Source: Malania oleifera (taxonomy: Eukaryota > Streptophyta > Magnoliopsida > Santalales > Ximeniaceae). From it: a stretch of 64,000 nt of DNA. Below the pieces are notes generated by a model. The model made no database searches, was not told the origin of the DNA, and worked only from the letters and a program-made list of their open reading frames with translations. This document shows, in pieces, positions 12,790 through 24,600 of the stretch; the first letter of the stretch is position 1, and every line of letters begins with the position of its first letter. The stretch lies in NCBI RefSeq assembly GCF_029873635.1, contig NC_080423.1, forward strand, positions 98,514,397 through 98,578,396. The letters run 5' to 3'. A program made the position numbers and the translations under genes.

Positions 12790-13450
12790 ATGTCACTTCC
12801 ATTTTGTCAATATATATCTCTTCTATATATTTTAATCCCATTTTTAAAAAGATTAATTTTGAAAAAAAAAAAAGAAAAAGAGTTATTTCTGTCACGTTCT
12901 TTTGTCACTCACTTTTTTCCCCAAAAAAAGAGAAAGAAAAGAAAAATCAATTATTTTTTTCTCTAAATCAAACGTAATGTAAATTTGTGATGAGTGATTT
13001 GTCGTTTCTAGCTTTATTTTTTTCTTTAGGAATTTTTTTTTCTTAGTAGCATGTATAATTCAATGATGTTGAGCTCAATAAAGACTTCCTTCAAAACTTA
13101 AAATCATACCATCTTGGAAAGTATGATTTTACTCTTCCTTTTTGTCGGGTATATTCTCTTCCATCTATTCTGCTCCCATCTTTACAAAGATTAATATTGA
13201 AAAGAAAGAAATGAATTATTCATGTCACTTTCTTCTATTTCTCACTCTTTCGCACAAACAGGGAAAAAAAATAACTCGTTTTTTCGTCTGTATCACACAA
13301 TGTAAATTTGTGACTTATGAAGCAGCTGTCACTATCTTTCCTTCTGGTTTTTTATTTAAGAAAAAAAAAAAAACTTTTCTTAATAGCATGTATGATTTAA
13401 TGAATGCAAAGTTCGATGAAGACTTCCTTCAAAACTTAATCATATCATCC
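12790..13450. repeat. Diverged tandem duplication, intergenic
   Basis: Two units of about 320 bp, at about 12797-13115 and 13134-13449, share the same order of landmarks. These are a TTTTGTC...CTCTTC start, a GATTAAT.TTGAAAA stretch, ATGTAAATTTGTGA, TAGCATGTAT and a GACTTCCTTCAAAACTTAA end. They have diverged by many substitutions and small gaps. No gene was recognised. Confidence 0.6.
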
Positions 13451-13522
13451 AATTATATATCCAACTAGATTGAAGCAACATTTAAGGGTCAAGCCATAAA
13501 GCTTAGCCACAAGGAATGAGGC

Positions 13523-13755
13523 CACAAGCTTACCCCTAGGGTGTGATTCAGGTACTACTATGGGCTGCAGGAGTGCCTCTCATGAGGTCAGGTGTTTAAA
13601 TTCTCTTGGATTCATTTCTGTCCCTGAACTCCTGAATTTACCCTCTCTTTAGAATTGTGGGGTCAATTTCAAGGGACGCAGGATTAGTCACGTAGACCGT
13701 AAAACAGACACGTGGATACCTGGGTAATTTAAAAAAAAAAAAAAAAAAAAAACAG
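13523..13755 (+). mobile_element. tRNA-type SINE with poly(A) tail
   Basis: A body of about 210 bp ends in an A-run (13731-13752). It is flanked by the direct repeat GGAATGAGGC (13513-13522 and 13756-13765). A degenerate B-box-like stretch (GGTGTTTAAATTC) lies near 13590. The 3' part, ending GGATACCTGGGTAATTT before the A-run, resembles Au-type plant SINEs as I recall them. It is non-coding and needs LINE enzymes to move. Confidence 0.65.
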
Positions 13756-13765
13756 GGAATGAGGC

Positions 13766-14072
13766 GACTAGAAACAAACAAGGTGGGGCGTGTGGGGACC
13801 TAGGCAGTTGGCAGGCAGGCTGTACCGCCACATTGAGCTAGCTACCTTAGCATTTTCTGTATGGATGCCCAGAAAATAAGGCAGGACAATTGGACAAATA
13901 CGACTGCAAGCTGTGGGGTAGCCAGCCTTGGATGGGACGTTGTGTACCAAAGTTGAAAGGATGGGACAGGCAACGTGGATACCAAACCAGGCGGTAGCAA
14001 TGCAGTGGGAGTAACAGTGCCGCACTGAAAGTCTGAAATCCACTACCCAACTTGCTTTCACTGTAGACCCGA

Positions 14073-14108
<36 letters not shown>

Positions 14109-14870
14109 AAATTTAAATCAGTATTTCGCTATTTAAAATGATTCAAGCTCTCTGCTATTTAAGCTTAGTTCACGAGTTGGTGTCATAAATTATCTTTTAA
14201 CTTAATGGGTAAATTTTAATTCTCCTTACTTAATAGCCAGGAGTTGAATGCTGAGGATTCTGTCTTCTTATTTAAAATTATGCCTTAATATTTTAGTGAA
14301 CAAGTATAAAAAAAAAAAAAACCGAATTGATTATTCGATGAATTAATCAAGCTTCCTAAAGGTTTCAAACACCATCAACTTTTTAAAAAAAAAAAACCTT
14401 TAAAGTTATCTCCCCTGACATACAACAACAATCATATACACAATTTGAAGAGTATAACATAATATTGAATGACCAATGAACTAGTAATTTTTTAAAAAAC
14501 AAGGTGATAATAATTACATCAATTAATTAGTACTTGAGAGTGAGTTTTAAATCCTAGATTTAATTTGTACAGATAGATAATCATTTCTTAAAATATATTA
14601 TTCAAATCCACACATTCTAAATTCCCAAACTGTGTTCAGTTGTGATTGGAAAAGAAGGTTCAATCAAGGCATCACCGAACCTAGATTTGCTTGTGTTCAA
14701 CACGAAATAATGCAGAATGACCCAACCTTCACAAGGTACTGGGTTCTGATTAATCTTGTTTATATTCACCGTCTGAAAGCAAAACTTAAATCTTCAATGA
14801 AAAATTGTAGATAAGAGAAAAAAAAAAAAACGAAGAGAGAGAGAGAATTAAATAAGTAAAGAGCAACAGT
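13766..14870. other. Intergenic DNA, no gene seen
   Basis: It is mostly A/T-rich and contains a (GA)n run at about 14076-14103. Short open frames here have no recognisable domain. It ends at the likely 3' end of the minus-strand gene. Confidence 0.5.
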
Positions 14871-14874
14871 ATAT

Positions 14875-14880
14875 TTTATT
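14875..14880 (-). terminator. Candidate poly(A) signal of the PEPCK-like gene
   Basis: AATAAA on the minus strand lies about 160 bases after the stop codon of the gene starting at 37474. It is the nearest canonical signal I noticed. Confidence 0.4.
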
Positions 14881-15038
14881 ACCTTTTATAGTACACCCTC
14901 CAGACATACCATTAGGAAGCAAAAATTTTACAAATATTGAGATGCATTTGGGGAGGGGGGGAAAACCCAAAAATAAAAATCAGTAAGAACATTGTTACCA
15001 TGGAAACGTAAAAAAGAGTTGCAATAACAAAAGAGATC

Positions 15039-16734
15039 TCAAAATGATAGTTCCTCGGGTAATTCTTGAAACTTGCCAAATAAAAAGCTCTTGATCTTTC
15101 CTTGGAGATCTCCGCCTGCAAAGACATCGTAATGTCCATAAGCGATACTGAAAAGATTGGTGCAGGTAAAAAAATTATGAAGCTACCTTTAGGTTTGAAT
15201 GGGGAAAGGTTTTGGGATAGAGTTGATTGCACCAATTTAACAAAATCATTGCCTGAAAAAAGAAAAGAAAAGAAGCAACAAAATATCACTGAACAAATGC
15301 ACAAAGATTAGGTCCATGGAAAAGGATCTCAAAAAGCAATGTAAATAGATATGGGTAAAAGGGAACAATTCTCAAAAGAAATAGCAATCTTGCTGATGTC
15401 ATAGCTCCAAAAAGGTAACTGCAATCTTTTCCTTTTTCTTGAGGAGCCCTTGCCCTTGTGCAGGGTCTATTGGGGAGGGGTTGAATCTCAACAGGACGCA
15501 AGTCACAGTAATCACTTAGTCACACATATTTGAGGCCCAACCCAATTTTTCTCATCATATAAATGTCCTCACTGTGAGCTACAAACTGAAGTCAGGAGCA
15601 ACTTGGTCTTCTTCCTATCTTTCAACGGAAGAAGCATGCAGAAAATGTTGCATCCAACAAAACTTCATTTCCTCTCTAAGAAAAATCATCTGCTCATATT
15701 ATACCAACAAGAGATGGGTACAGATCAAAGCAGACTATAAATGGGGTCTATAGATAATGTGATATGCAAGGATCAAAAGAGCAGTAAGTGCATAATTTTA
15801 ACCATTTCAAAGATTTTATTTCCTTTTCAGAGGAATCGTGCATTTGATTAGGACAAGCCCTATCATATGAACAACAATCTTTCATGTTTCAGGTTTTCCC
15901 ATTTGTTTAGTTCCTCACCAGTCACACGTTTTTCTGCTTCATTGACATTAACTAGGAAAGATGAGATTTGGTTGTCTTTCAACTGCGACAACAACAACAA
16001 CGAATAGGTCAATAGAATGCATCAAAAAGTGAAAGAAGCAATGAGTCCCTTATCTTCAAGTATAAAAATGCAGGCTCTACAGTAGGCTTTTGCATTACCT
16101 TGGATAGAAGAGCTTTTGCAAGCTCCAATGAGTCGATGGAAGAACCCTTACTGTATGCAGGAACAAACTTCCCATCCTGATAGCCAGCCAAAAAGTGATA
16201 AGCTGCTTGGCCAGCAGACAGCTTTGAAGCAGAAGGGACAACTCCTGAACTGCTTCAATACAGAAGAAACAATGATTACATTGGATAATTACTTGTAGGC
16301 GAGGGGGAAAAATTGCAGCATTTCATGCTGTACATGAAAACAATGATCCAAAATAATACGAAAGGAAAATAATAAAAAAGGAAGAAGGTGAAAAATAGAT
16401 GGGAAAAATGAGTAACCCAAGCAAGAAAAAAACAAGGCAATTTCATCCCAAAGCATTTGCTTTCCATACTCATGAAGCATGGATCACCAAAAAACAATGG
16501 TACATCCGCTGGCAGACCAAGTTATACACCGCTTCCAACAGGAAAAAGTTTTAGAGCCTTTGATTAGGGCCAATATTCAATTGGGCACTCAAAATATCAA
16601 GTATCAAATGGCTAACATTGTTTGAATGCATCAAAGTTGGTCTGCAATTGAATATTTACTGGTCAATATTGGTGTGACTTAATTGGATGACACCAAGCCC
16701 AAACACCACAGATATATTCATGCATATACATGCA

Positions 16735-16776
<42 letters not shown>

Positions 16777-18647
16777 TATTGATAAATCAGCAATATATCT
16801 AGTTCAATAGGTTGCAATTTCATCAGCTCCACAGATAATGGTTGAATTGGACCCAGACAGCAGCTGTTACTAAGTGGACTGCCAATTCAGAACAATGTTT
16901 ACATGATCATGGCTTCAAACATCAATATTGTTCTTCCAAAAGTCAGAAACTAAGAAACTGAATAAAAACAGCAACAGAAGTCCATGGTACAAGGAAAACA
17001 TTGGCCAGCAAAGCCAAAATGGCTAACCATATTTCTAAGCAATTCATTATCAAAAGAATCTCTAGCAATTATCGTGTCAATTACCTATCAGAAGTTGCGA
17101 GAATAACAGCAGCTGGTAACTTGAATAAATTTGGAGATGTGGAATCCCCCGTGTGAAAAAATGGGGCGACACCTTGTGGAGTAAGAACCACTCCTGCATC
17201 TGCAGATACCAATGAATCTGAACAGCTCTGAATTATATCTTCCGGTGCAAATAAAAGAATCACAGAATCACCAGAGACGAGAAGCCTGAAATTCACAACT
17301 CCATCGTGTAAAACACAAACTTTTTATTTCAATAATTTTAGTGCTCAAAGAGCATGGAGGTTCTTACCTTGCAGATAAAGGAATCCCTCCCCGTGCAGAA
17401 ATAATAGGTTCAGACAAGGCAGCTAGTGCTTCTTTTGTTCCATTTGTATCACAGAAAGCTTTACCACATAAAATGAGTGATGAGCGCTCAATATCCACAG
17501 CAATAAATCCATTATTCCCTTGAACTTTAAGACCAATGACATCCCCAGCATTTGGACTGCATAATCAGAAGTAGCAAATAGAATAACTCAATCACGTAAA
17601 TGTTCATACAGCAGTACAGCATAGATTTGTACATAGGATCAACAAGGTCAAGCTTCCCTTCCCACCACCAATGACCAAAGCTGAGGCAAAAATAGACCAA
17701 TCTAGAATATCATATTGGACAAATTATATTATCATGAGTCCCAAACATTGTGCAAACAGCCTATCCAAGAACGACAAAGTTAGCAATCTATTAGGACTGT
17801 ATGATATTGTCCTAAATCATGTGAAATGGCAGAAAAGGATTTATGCAGTCAACCCAGAAATGGAGGTGGTGGTGGCTGTAGATGAATTGATATCCCCACA
17901 GCAGGGGTGTACTCAGTTCTTATCAGTTCGGTTTTGACTAAAACCAATAACCAAAGAGAAAAAATCGGTCTTCAAAATCTAAAACTAAACTGACCAAAGA
18001 GAAAAAATCGGTCTTCAAAATCTAAAACTAAACTGAACCGTACACCAGCGGTTTAGTGTAACCGTAAACCAAATTTTTACGGAGTGGTTCAGTTTCACTT
18101 GGTTTTTAATATAAAATTTATATTTATAAAAAAATAAAAAAGATTTGCAAGCCCAAAAAGCTCAAACCTAAATCAAGTCCTTTTGAATGTAGACAAGGCC
18201 CAAGGGTAGCCCACCCACACAACTAGAATTAAGGGCCTTACTCAATGCAATGATAGGAAGGCGAGATGGGCTTTTATATGGGAAGGGAGGGAGCTTCTAT
18301 TCTTCCTCAAACCAATGTGGGACAAAGGTTCCCACAGGCCAAGTCCCCAACCCAACTTCCACTCCACTACACTTGTCCCACATCGCCAAAATGAGAATTT
18401 TGAGTCATGCATTTTGTATAAATCCCTTTCCCACTCCTTCCTTATCCTTGAGCAAGGTCAACAAGCCAGATTTAATTAGTTAAAAAAATTAATTAATTAA
18501 ATAAAGTATTAAATGGTTTCAATTATATAATTAAAGAAATAATATATTTGAAATAATATATTTAATCGGACACATATATACAATATTAAAAATAATCATT
18601 TTAAAATTTTGTACACCCCTACCTCCCCCACTCCCCAGCCGAATATA

Positions 18648-18688
<41 letters not shown>

Positions 18689-21600
18689 AATTATATTAAT
18701 TTATATATTTATTTTTTATTTAAATCGGTTTTTTGGTTTTTTCAGTTTGGTTATGTTTTGAAACCGAAAACGTGAACCAAAAAAACCGAACCGCTTTTGA
18801 TTTCGGTCCAGTTTTCAGTTTTTCGGTAATTTATGTACACCCCAGCCCACAGGCTCCATGTAAAGTAGCTGTTAGTAAGTTTCCTCACAAATAAATTGCT
18901 GACAGGTAGTCCACAGCACGAATCCTCTGCCAAACCACGCATTTATGCAATACAATAACACAAGAAACTGTTTTAAATCTAAATATAATTTCATCTGAGT
19001 TGGCCTTCAGGACACCCACTGAACATGCTACCTTTTTTAACTGATCCTTAACATGACCCCATCAAGTTGCTCATCATGACATCCTTGTCCTCCAGAATTA
19101 CAACAGCAATGCAGGACCTAAGTACTCCCACATAATGGGATAAACTGTAACTCAAATTCAATTCAATATTCAACATTCCAAAAAAAAAAAAAAAAGGAAC
19201 TCTTACAATCACATTTGTAGGCCTAATATGCTTGCTAATCAAGAAAATAAAATTAGGAAACATAAATACTACTAGCACACCTCTTTCCTAATATATAAAC
19301 CTTATATTCTACTTGATTATTACCTAATAAACTACTAGTATAAAATGCTGCGAGAATAGGAAATTTTTAAGAAAATAATAAAATTACAGGATTGCTAAAA
19401 AAGCATTAAAATTCCCAGCGTGGTGAATTCGCATGACAGGTCATTCACATTGGATCACTTCCCCCTGGTTGGTAAAAATTTGACCTTGAATTCAAAATTT
19501 TGAAGGGGGAGAAGAACAGATGAACCAAATGCAACTGTAGTTGACCAATATAATCTGCAGGCTTTAAAAATAAATATGAAAAAAAAAAATGCGCAATCTC
19601 ATCACATCTTTATCCTTGAACTCAACAAATTTACCCACCATGCCTAATCTTTTGCTAGTTCTACCTCCTCAAATTCCTTCGTGATTTCTTTGGGCTGAGA
19701 TGTCAATTTTTGTGTCCCTTATGCTCTCATATCCTATTTCAACAAGTGATCACAACTCCGGTTTTGACTCTAGCACACTCAACATCTCCACAGGCCTCGT
19801 CTTCTCCAAAAGTTAACTCTTTTCAGTCCGCCTCATTGAGAGTTTTAGCCATATTCTATTGATTGCTAAGCATTGTAACTGCCAAGACTTTGCTCTTATG
19901 GTAGACTGCTTCATGAGGTTTTCAAGGTGTTCTCGCAAGTTGATGTGCCCTTGAAGATTTAGTCATGGAATTGTACCTGCCCCCACTCTAATTCCCATAA
20001 CTGCTGTAAGCGAACTCAACAATGGATGGTTCCCAAGGCATACTGGAAATTAACGGAACAGAGCTCTAGATTTTGCTGGGTAGCGACTATGGTAGAACCT
20101 AAGGTACCATTTGTATTCTCAATTCCTTCCTCTTCTATCATTGTATCTAAACAGGCTATTACCATTATCAGTTTACGGCTGATGTCTCCAATATCCCTGC
20201 GCGGGGCTGCAACCTCCTAGCTGTATGTTGCATAGCCTGATTTGACTGCTTTTCAAGGAAACAGATACAATATCCCCACTCCTCCTTCGTCGCCATGGTT
20301 TTCAGTTCTGTCGGATCAGTTCAGACCAGTAGGGTTTTGGTTGTCAGATTAGTTCAAAAAAGTCCAGTTCTGTCATTCTTGCTGCACCACTGGTTCAGAA
20401 ATTTATGACAAGGGTTAGATAAAAGGCAGAGACCCTCTGTTGTGTTTGTCTCCCATGAAGGCTCCAAGCCTCCTTCAAACCAAAGAAATGATGTTCCACA
20501 CTCATAATATCATGGTGACACCAGTCAAAGATGAGAATTGTCAAGGCTGCTTGGTGTGGTGATCTCCAAAGAAGATTGAAGATTTCTGTTAGAAGACCTG
20601 CGTCGGCTTTCTTCTCCAATGATGAGTAAGGGGGGGACAGGGCTAGAAGATGACGGTTGAAGAAAAGAACTGCAAGGCTGTCCAACGATTGAAAATTCAT
20701 ACTTACTCAGCTGATTGTGTAGACAAAGGGGATGGTTGATGATGAAGTCATATGGTGAGATGATGGCTACAGTGACATGAGGAAATGGCTTGTGGTGGTC
20801 GTGGTGGCACTACAGCGGTTAAAATTGATGGGGAAGATGGTGGAGTGATGAATGGTGGTGCAATGCAGTAATAGACTCTGATACCACCTAAGTCCTCACA
20901 AAGGGATAAACCCTAACAACTTAAATCCAGTTCAATGTTCAACTCTCCTTGAAAACATTGACAATCACATATTTATAGACATAATATGCTTGGGAATTGA
21001 GCATATAAAATTAGGTAACATAAATACCACTGGGATACCTTTTTCCTAATAAGCACAATATACAGCCCTAGAATTTACTACATTATACCGAATAATTTAA
21101 AAAAAAAAATTAGAGAGATCAAGTCTTTACTAGAATAATAGGTTACGGCCAATAGATATGAGATCATGGTCTGTAATGGTTTCAGATGATATTGTGAGAA
21201 GGAAAAAAGAAAAATGCAAGGGGGGACGTTGGACAAGTGGTGACACGTAGCAAAAACTGACAAAAATCACATTTTGTGGTATCAAAATTTTGGCACTTAG
21301 GAGCGTACAAAAATTACCAAAAAACCAAGTGGACCAAAACTAAACCTTTTTATATTTTGTTTCTGCAATTTTAGGTTTAAGCTTTTTTTATTTTATAAAA
21401 AAATTGGTTTTCGGTTTTGGTTTCAGTTTTACAAGAAAACCAGACCAAAAATAAATTATAATATTAGTTTATATTTTTATAGTTAAATATTTTAATACTC
21501 ATAAACCACTACTATTCCTTTTTTGCTAATTTTTTTCAATCTGTAATTTAACAATTTTATTTCATTCAAACACATAGAACAGCTTGCCTAAAAATAAACA

Positions 21601-24600
21601 AATTAAGAGAAGAGATGGGGCTTTTATACAAGACGAAAGGCTCCCTCACCTAGTTCCTGTCAAAGTTGGACAAGGAATCCTCCTCCATGCTGCATGTGCA
21701 TGCTATTGGCATGTTGCTTTGTTGCTGCTGCAGCTACTTTGCTGCAGGGTGCTGCTTCTTGCCCCACATCTAGAAACAACACGAAAGTGGAAGCCTTCTT
21801 CTATAAAGTCATGCATCACTCAATTCATTATCAAATTGCACTTTGGGCACCAGAACAGTCCCTTCTGCTGGTTTATGGGCTTTCATAGTATGCCCATTTC
21901 CAATTTACTCTTTAGTCCATTAATACTCAATGACATTCTGATAGAGAACCACAAATGGAGAACTTAAGATGCTTAAATGCAGCTATAGCATTAGAAATTA
22001 GGGTTTTTTTTTTTTTTTTTTTGTTTTATAAGTTCAGTTAATTTGGCGGTATTTTTTTTATTTTAAGTATTTTGGGGTTATTTTGTAATTGTTCGTTTGA
22101 GTTGTAATTGTAACGTTGGTGTATAGGTATTCTGTTATGTATTGTATTAGACGGTTATATCTTTGAATTCAGATTTCCAGCTGGTTTCCCTCTCTATTGT
22201 GCAGCTTCGCCCATCTTCTCTTCTTCTTCTTCTTCTTCTTCTTCTACTTCCTCTTTTCTTTTTCTTCCATCTCTTTCTTCCCTTCTCCTAGTTCTGTTTC
22301 TCTCTGTTCTATCTCTGATTTCTGTTGTCTCTAATTTCTATTCTGCCTCTTTCTATTTCTTTACCTTAATTCTCTTTCTGTTTCTTTTACTATCCTACAT
22401 CAATTTGGTATTTGATGGAGAACCACCAATGGAGAACTTTAGCTGTTTATATTGTAACTATGGCATTAAAAATTAGCTAGGGTTTTATTTTAGCCTGCAA
22501 AATTTCTGGTTATTTTAGAACTTTAGTTAATTTTGGGTTGTTTGGTGCATTTTAAGTATTTTGGAGTTTCCGTTATAGTGGTAAAGTTGGTGTATAAGTA
22601 CTCCATCCATGTATCGTATTAGACAGTTATCATATTTTGAATTCAGATTTCCAGAACCGCCTCTCTATTGTATTAGACAGCTTCTCTCTCTGTTCTGTCT
22701 CCGATTTCTGTTCTGCCTCTAACTTCTGCTCTCCCCTGCTGTTTCTCTTTCTTCTCCCTTCTCTCTCTCTCTTTCTCTTTCTATTTTTCTCCCTTAATTC
22801 TCTTTCTTTATCTTTCTTTTACTGTCCTACGTCACATTCTGCTGTAAAAATTTTGTTATTGATGTGCTAGGAAAAAATTCTTAAACCCAATAGAAAACCG
22901 AACCAGAGGATAAAACCAACGGTTTGCTTTCTGTTGAATTGGGTTTTCAGTCCACTCTTGGTTTGTGATTTTGAAATACAAAGTGTTCAGTTTGGTTATC
23001 AGTTTTGGATAAAACTGAACCAAAAAAAAAAAACCATTACACCCCTATTGCATGTTGCAGCAATGCATTTTTCTTCGGACATTGAAAACCAAACCAAACG
23101 TATTTCCTCCAAGCTTTTTGAATTTAGGCAACACAACGAGAAACAGGCAACTGCATGGACACAAACCAGGCACTAATAAAATTGCAAAATTGCCCAAACT
23201 GTTAAAAATTCCAAATGTGATGTGTCTTTAGACAAACTAAAAGCTCACGTTGCATCATAATGAATTTCCTCACACAACTTGCAAAGGGCTAAAGGTTACC
23301 CTTTCCCTCTTGCAGAAGCCAAACTGGTGTACAGAACAAGTCACTAGATTTCAATATTCCTAAGTTAAAGAAACTTTTTAATGCATACTAAACAAGCATC
23401 ACTCACACAAGATCAAGCTTAACTGTTAACCAACTTGCTCAATCCAGCCTCAATTTATTAATTCATCCCAAAATTTGTATGCAAACAAAACAAGGTTAAA
23501 TAATCTTCAATTTTTTTTAAAATCCTTAATACTTTTCTTGTTATCTCACCTTTGCAGCTTTTATTTCCCTCTATGGTAAATTTATTTTCATAAAATAAAT
23601 GAATAAACAATATGTTACTTAAATTTGTGCAGACCAAATTTACAAACTAAAATGGAGAACCTTCACATGCACAAAGAGGCACACGCAAAAAATCCTAGGT
23701 GACAAATAGCTTAATCCTAGGCTCCTAGCAGGCTAGCACATAGACTGGGTGCAAAAAAAGTACTGGCCGAGCACAAATTAAACATATTTTAAAATTTTAA
23801 CAATTAGTGCTTTAAAAACTAAAGAAATGACACCATAAGATTCCACAATACCTTATAGATGCAGCAACATAAACAGTTAGAGGACAAGAATCATGGGATA
23901 CTGCACGAGTTGGAGTTCTCCAGAGAAAATTTGATAATGATAATACAGCAGAGGGACAATCACTTATCACACGAACTTTCGCATCACATTTTGGGAATGA
24001 ACCAATAGCCCCATCATGGACAAAAATATTTGAGACAGTTGATATGTGACTTGTGACCTGAAAAAATGCGGTTGGACAAAGGCACAAATCATGCATGCAT
24101 TAAACATAAAACGCCATAAGCATCATAATATGTGCAAAACACAGTAAGTTCAACGTAAGTAAGATGGAAGTACATTCATGCCTCTATATCAATTTTAAAA
24201 AATAGAATGAAAATAATATCTATATGAATATATCATAAAAATCATTAGTACTGTGAGTGAAAGCAGTAGCGTGTTAAACACACACATGCACACATCAAAA
24301 TACTATCCACAAAGGGAACAGTACAACAACAAAAAGCCAAGCCTTAAGTCCCACTAGGTGGGGTCAGCTACATGAATCCATTTCTACCAATTTACACGAT
24401 TGTAGGCAATCTTCTCCAACAATATGAGGGCTCTTAAATCCTTTCTCGCTATCTCATTCGAAGTTACTTTAAGTCTACCCCTACTCATTCTACTGCCACT
24501 ACCAGTAACTAGCTCACTCCTCAGCGGTTGTCACTGGGTCTAAGCTCACAGCACACAAATTTGTCACTACGTGGCACCAAGTGACACACTTGGTTAAGCC

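Noticed and set aside
13768-14061. Two overlapping minus-strand frames of 97 and 67 aa
   Set aside because: No domain, no splice partner and no similarity recognised; adjacent to a SINE and a GA run.
21584-21967. A 127 aa plus-strand frame
   Set aside because: It lies within the second hAT-like element and runs into the LTR pair; no transposase motif was seen.
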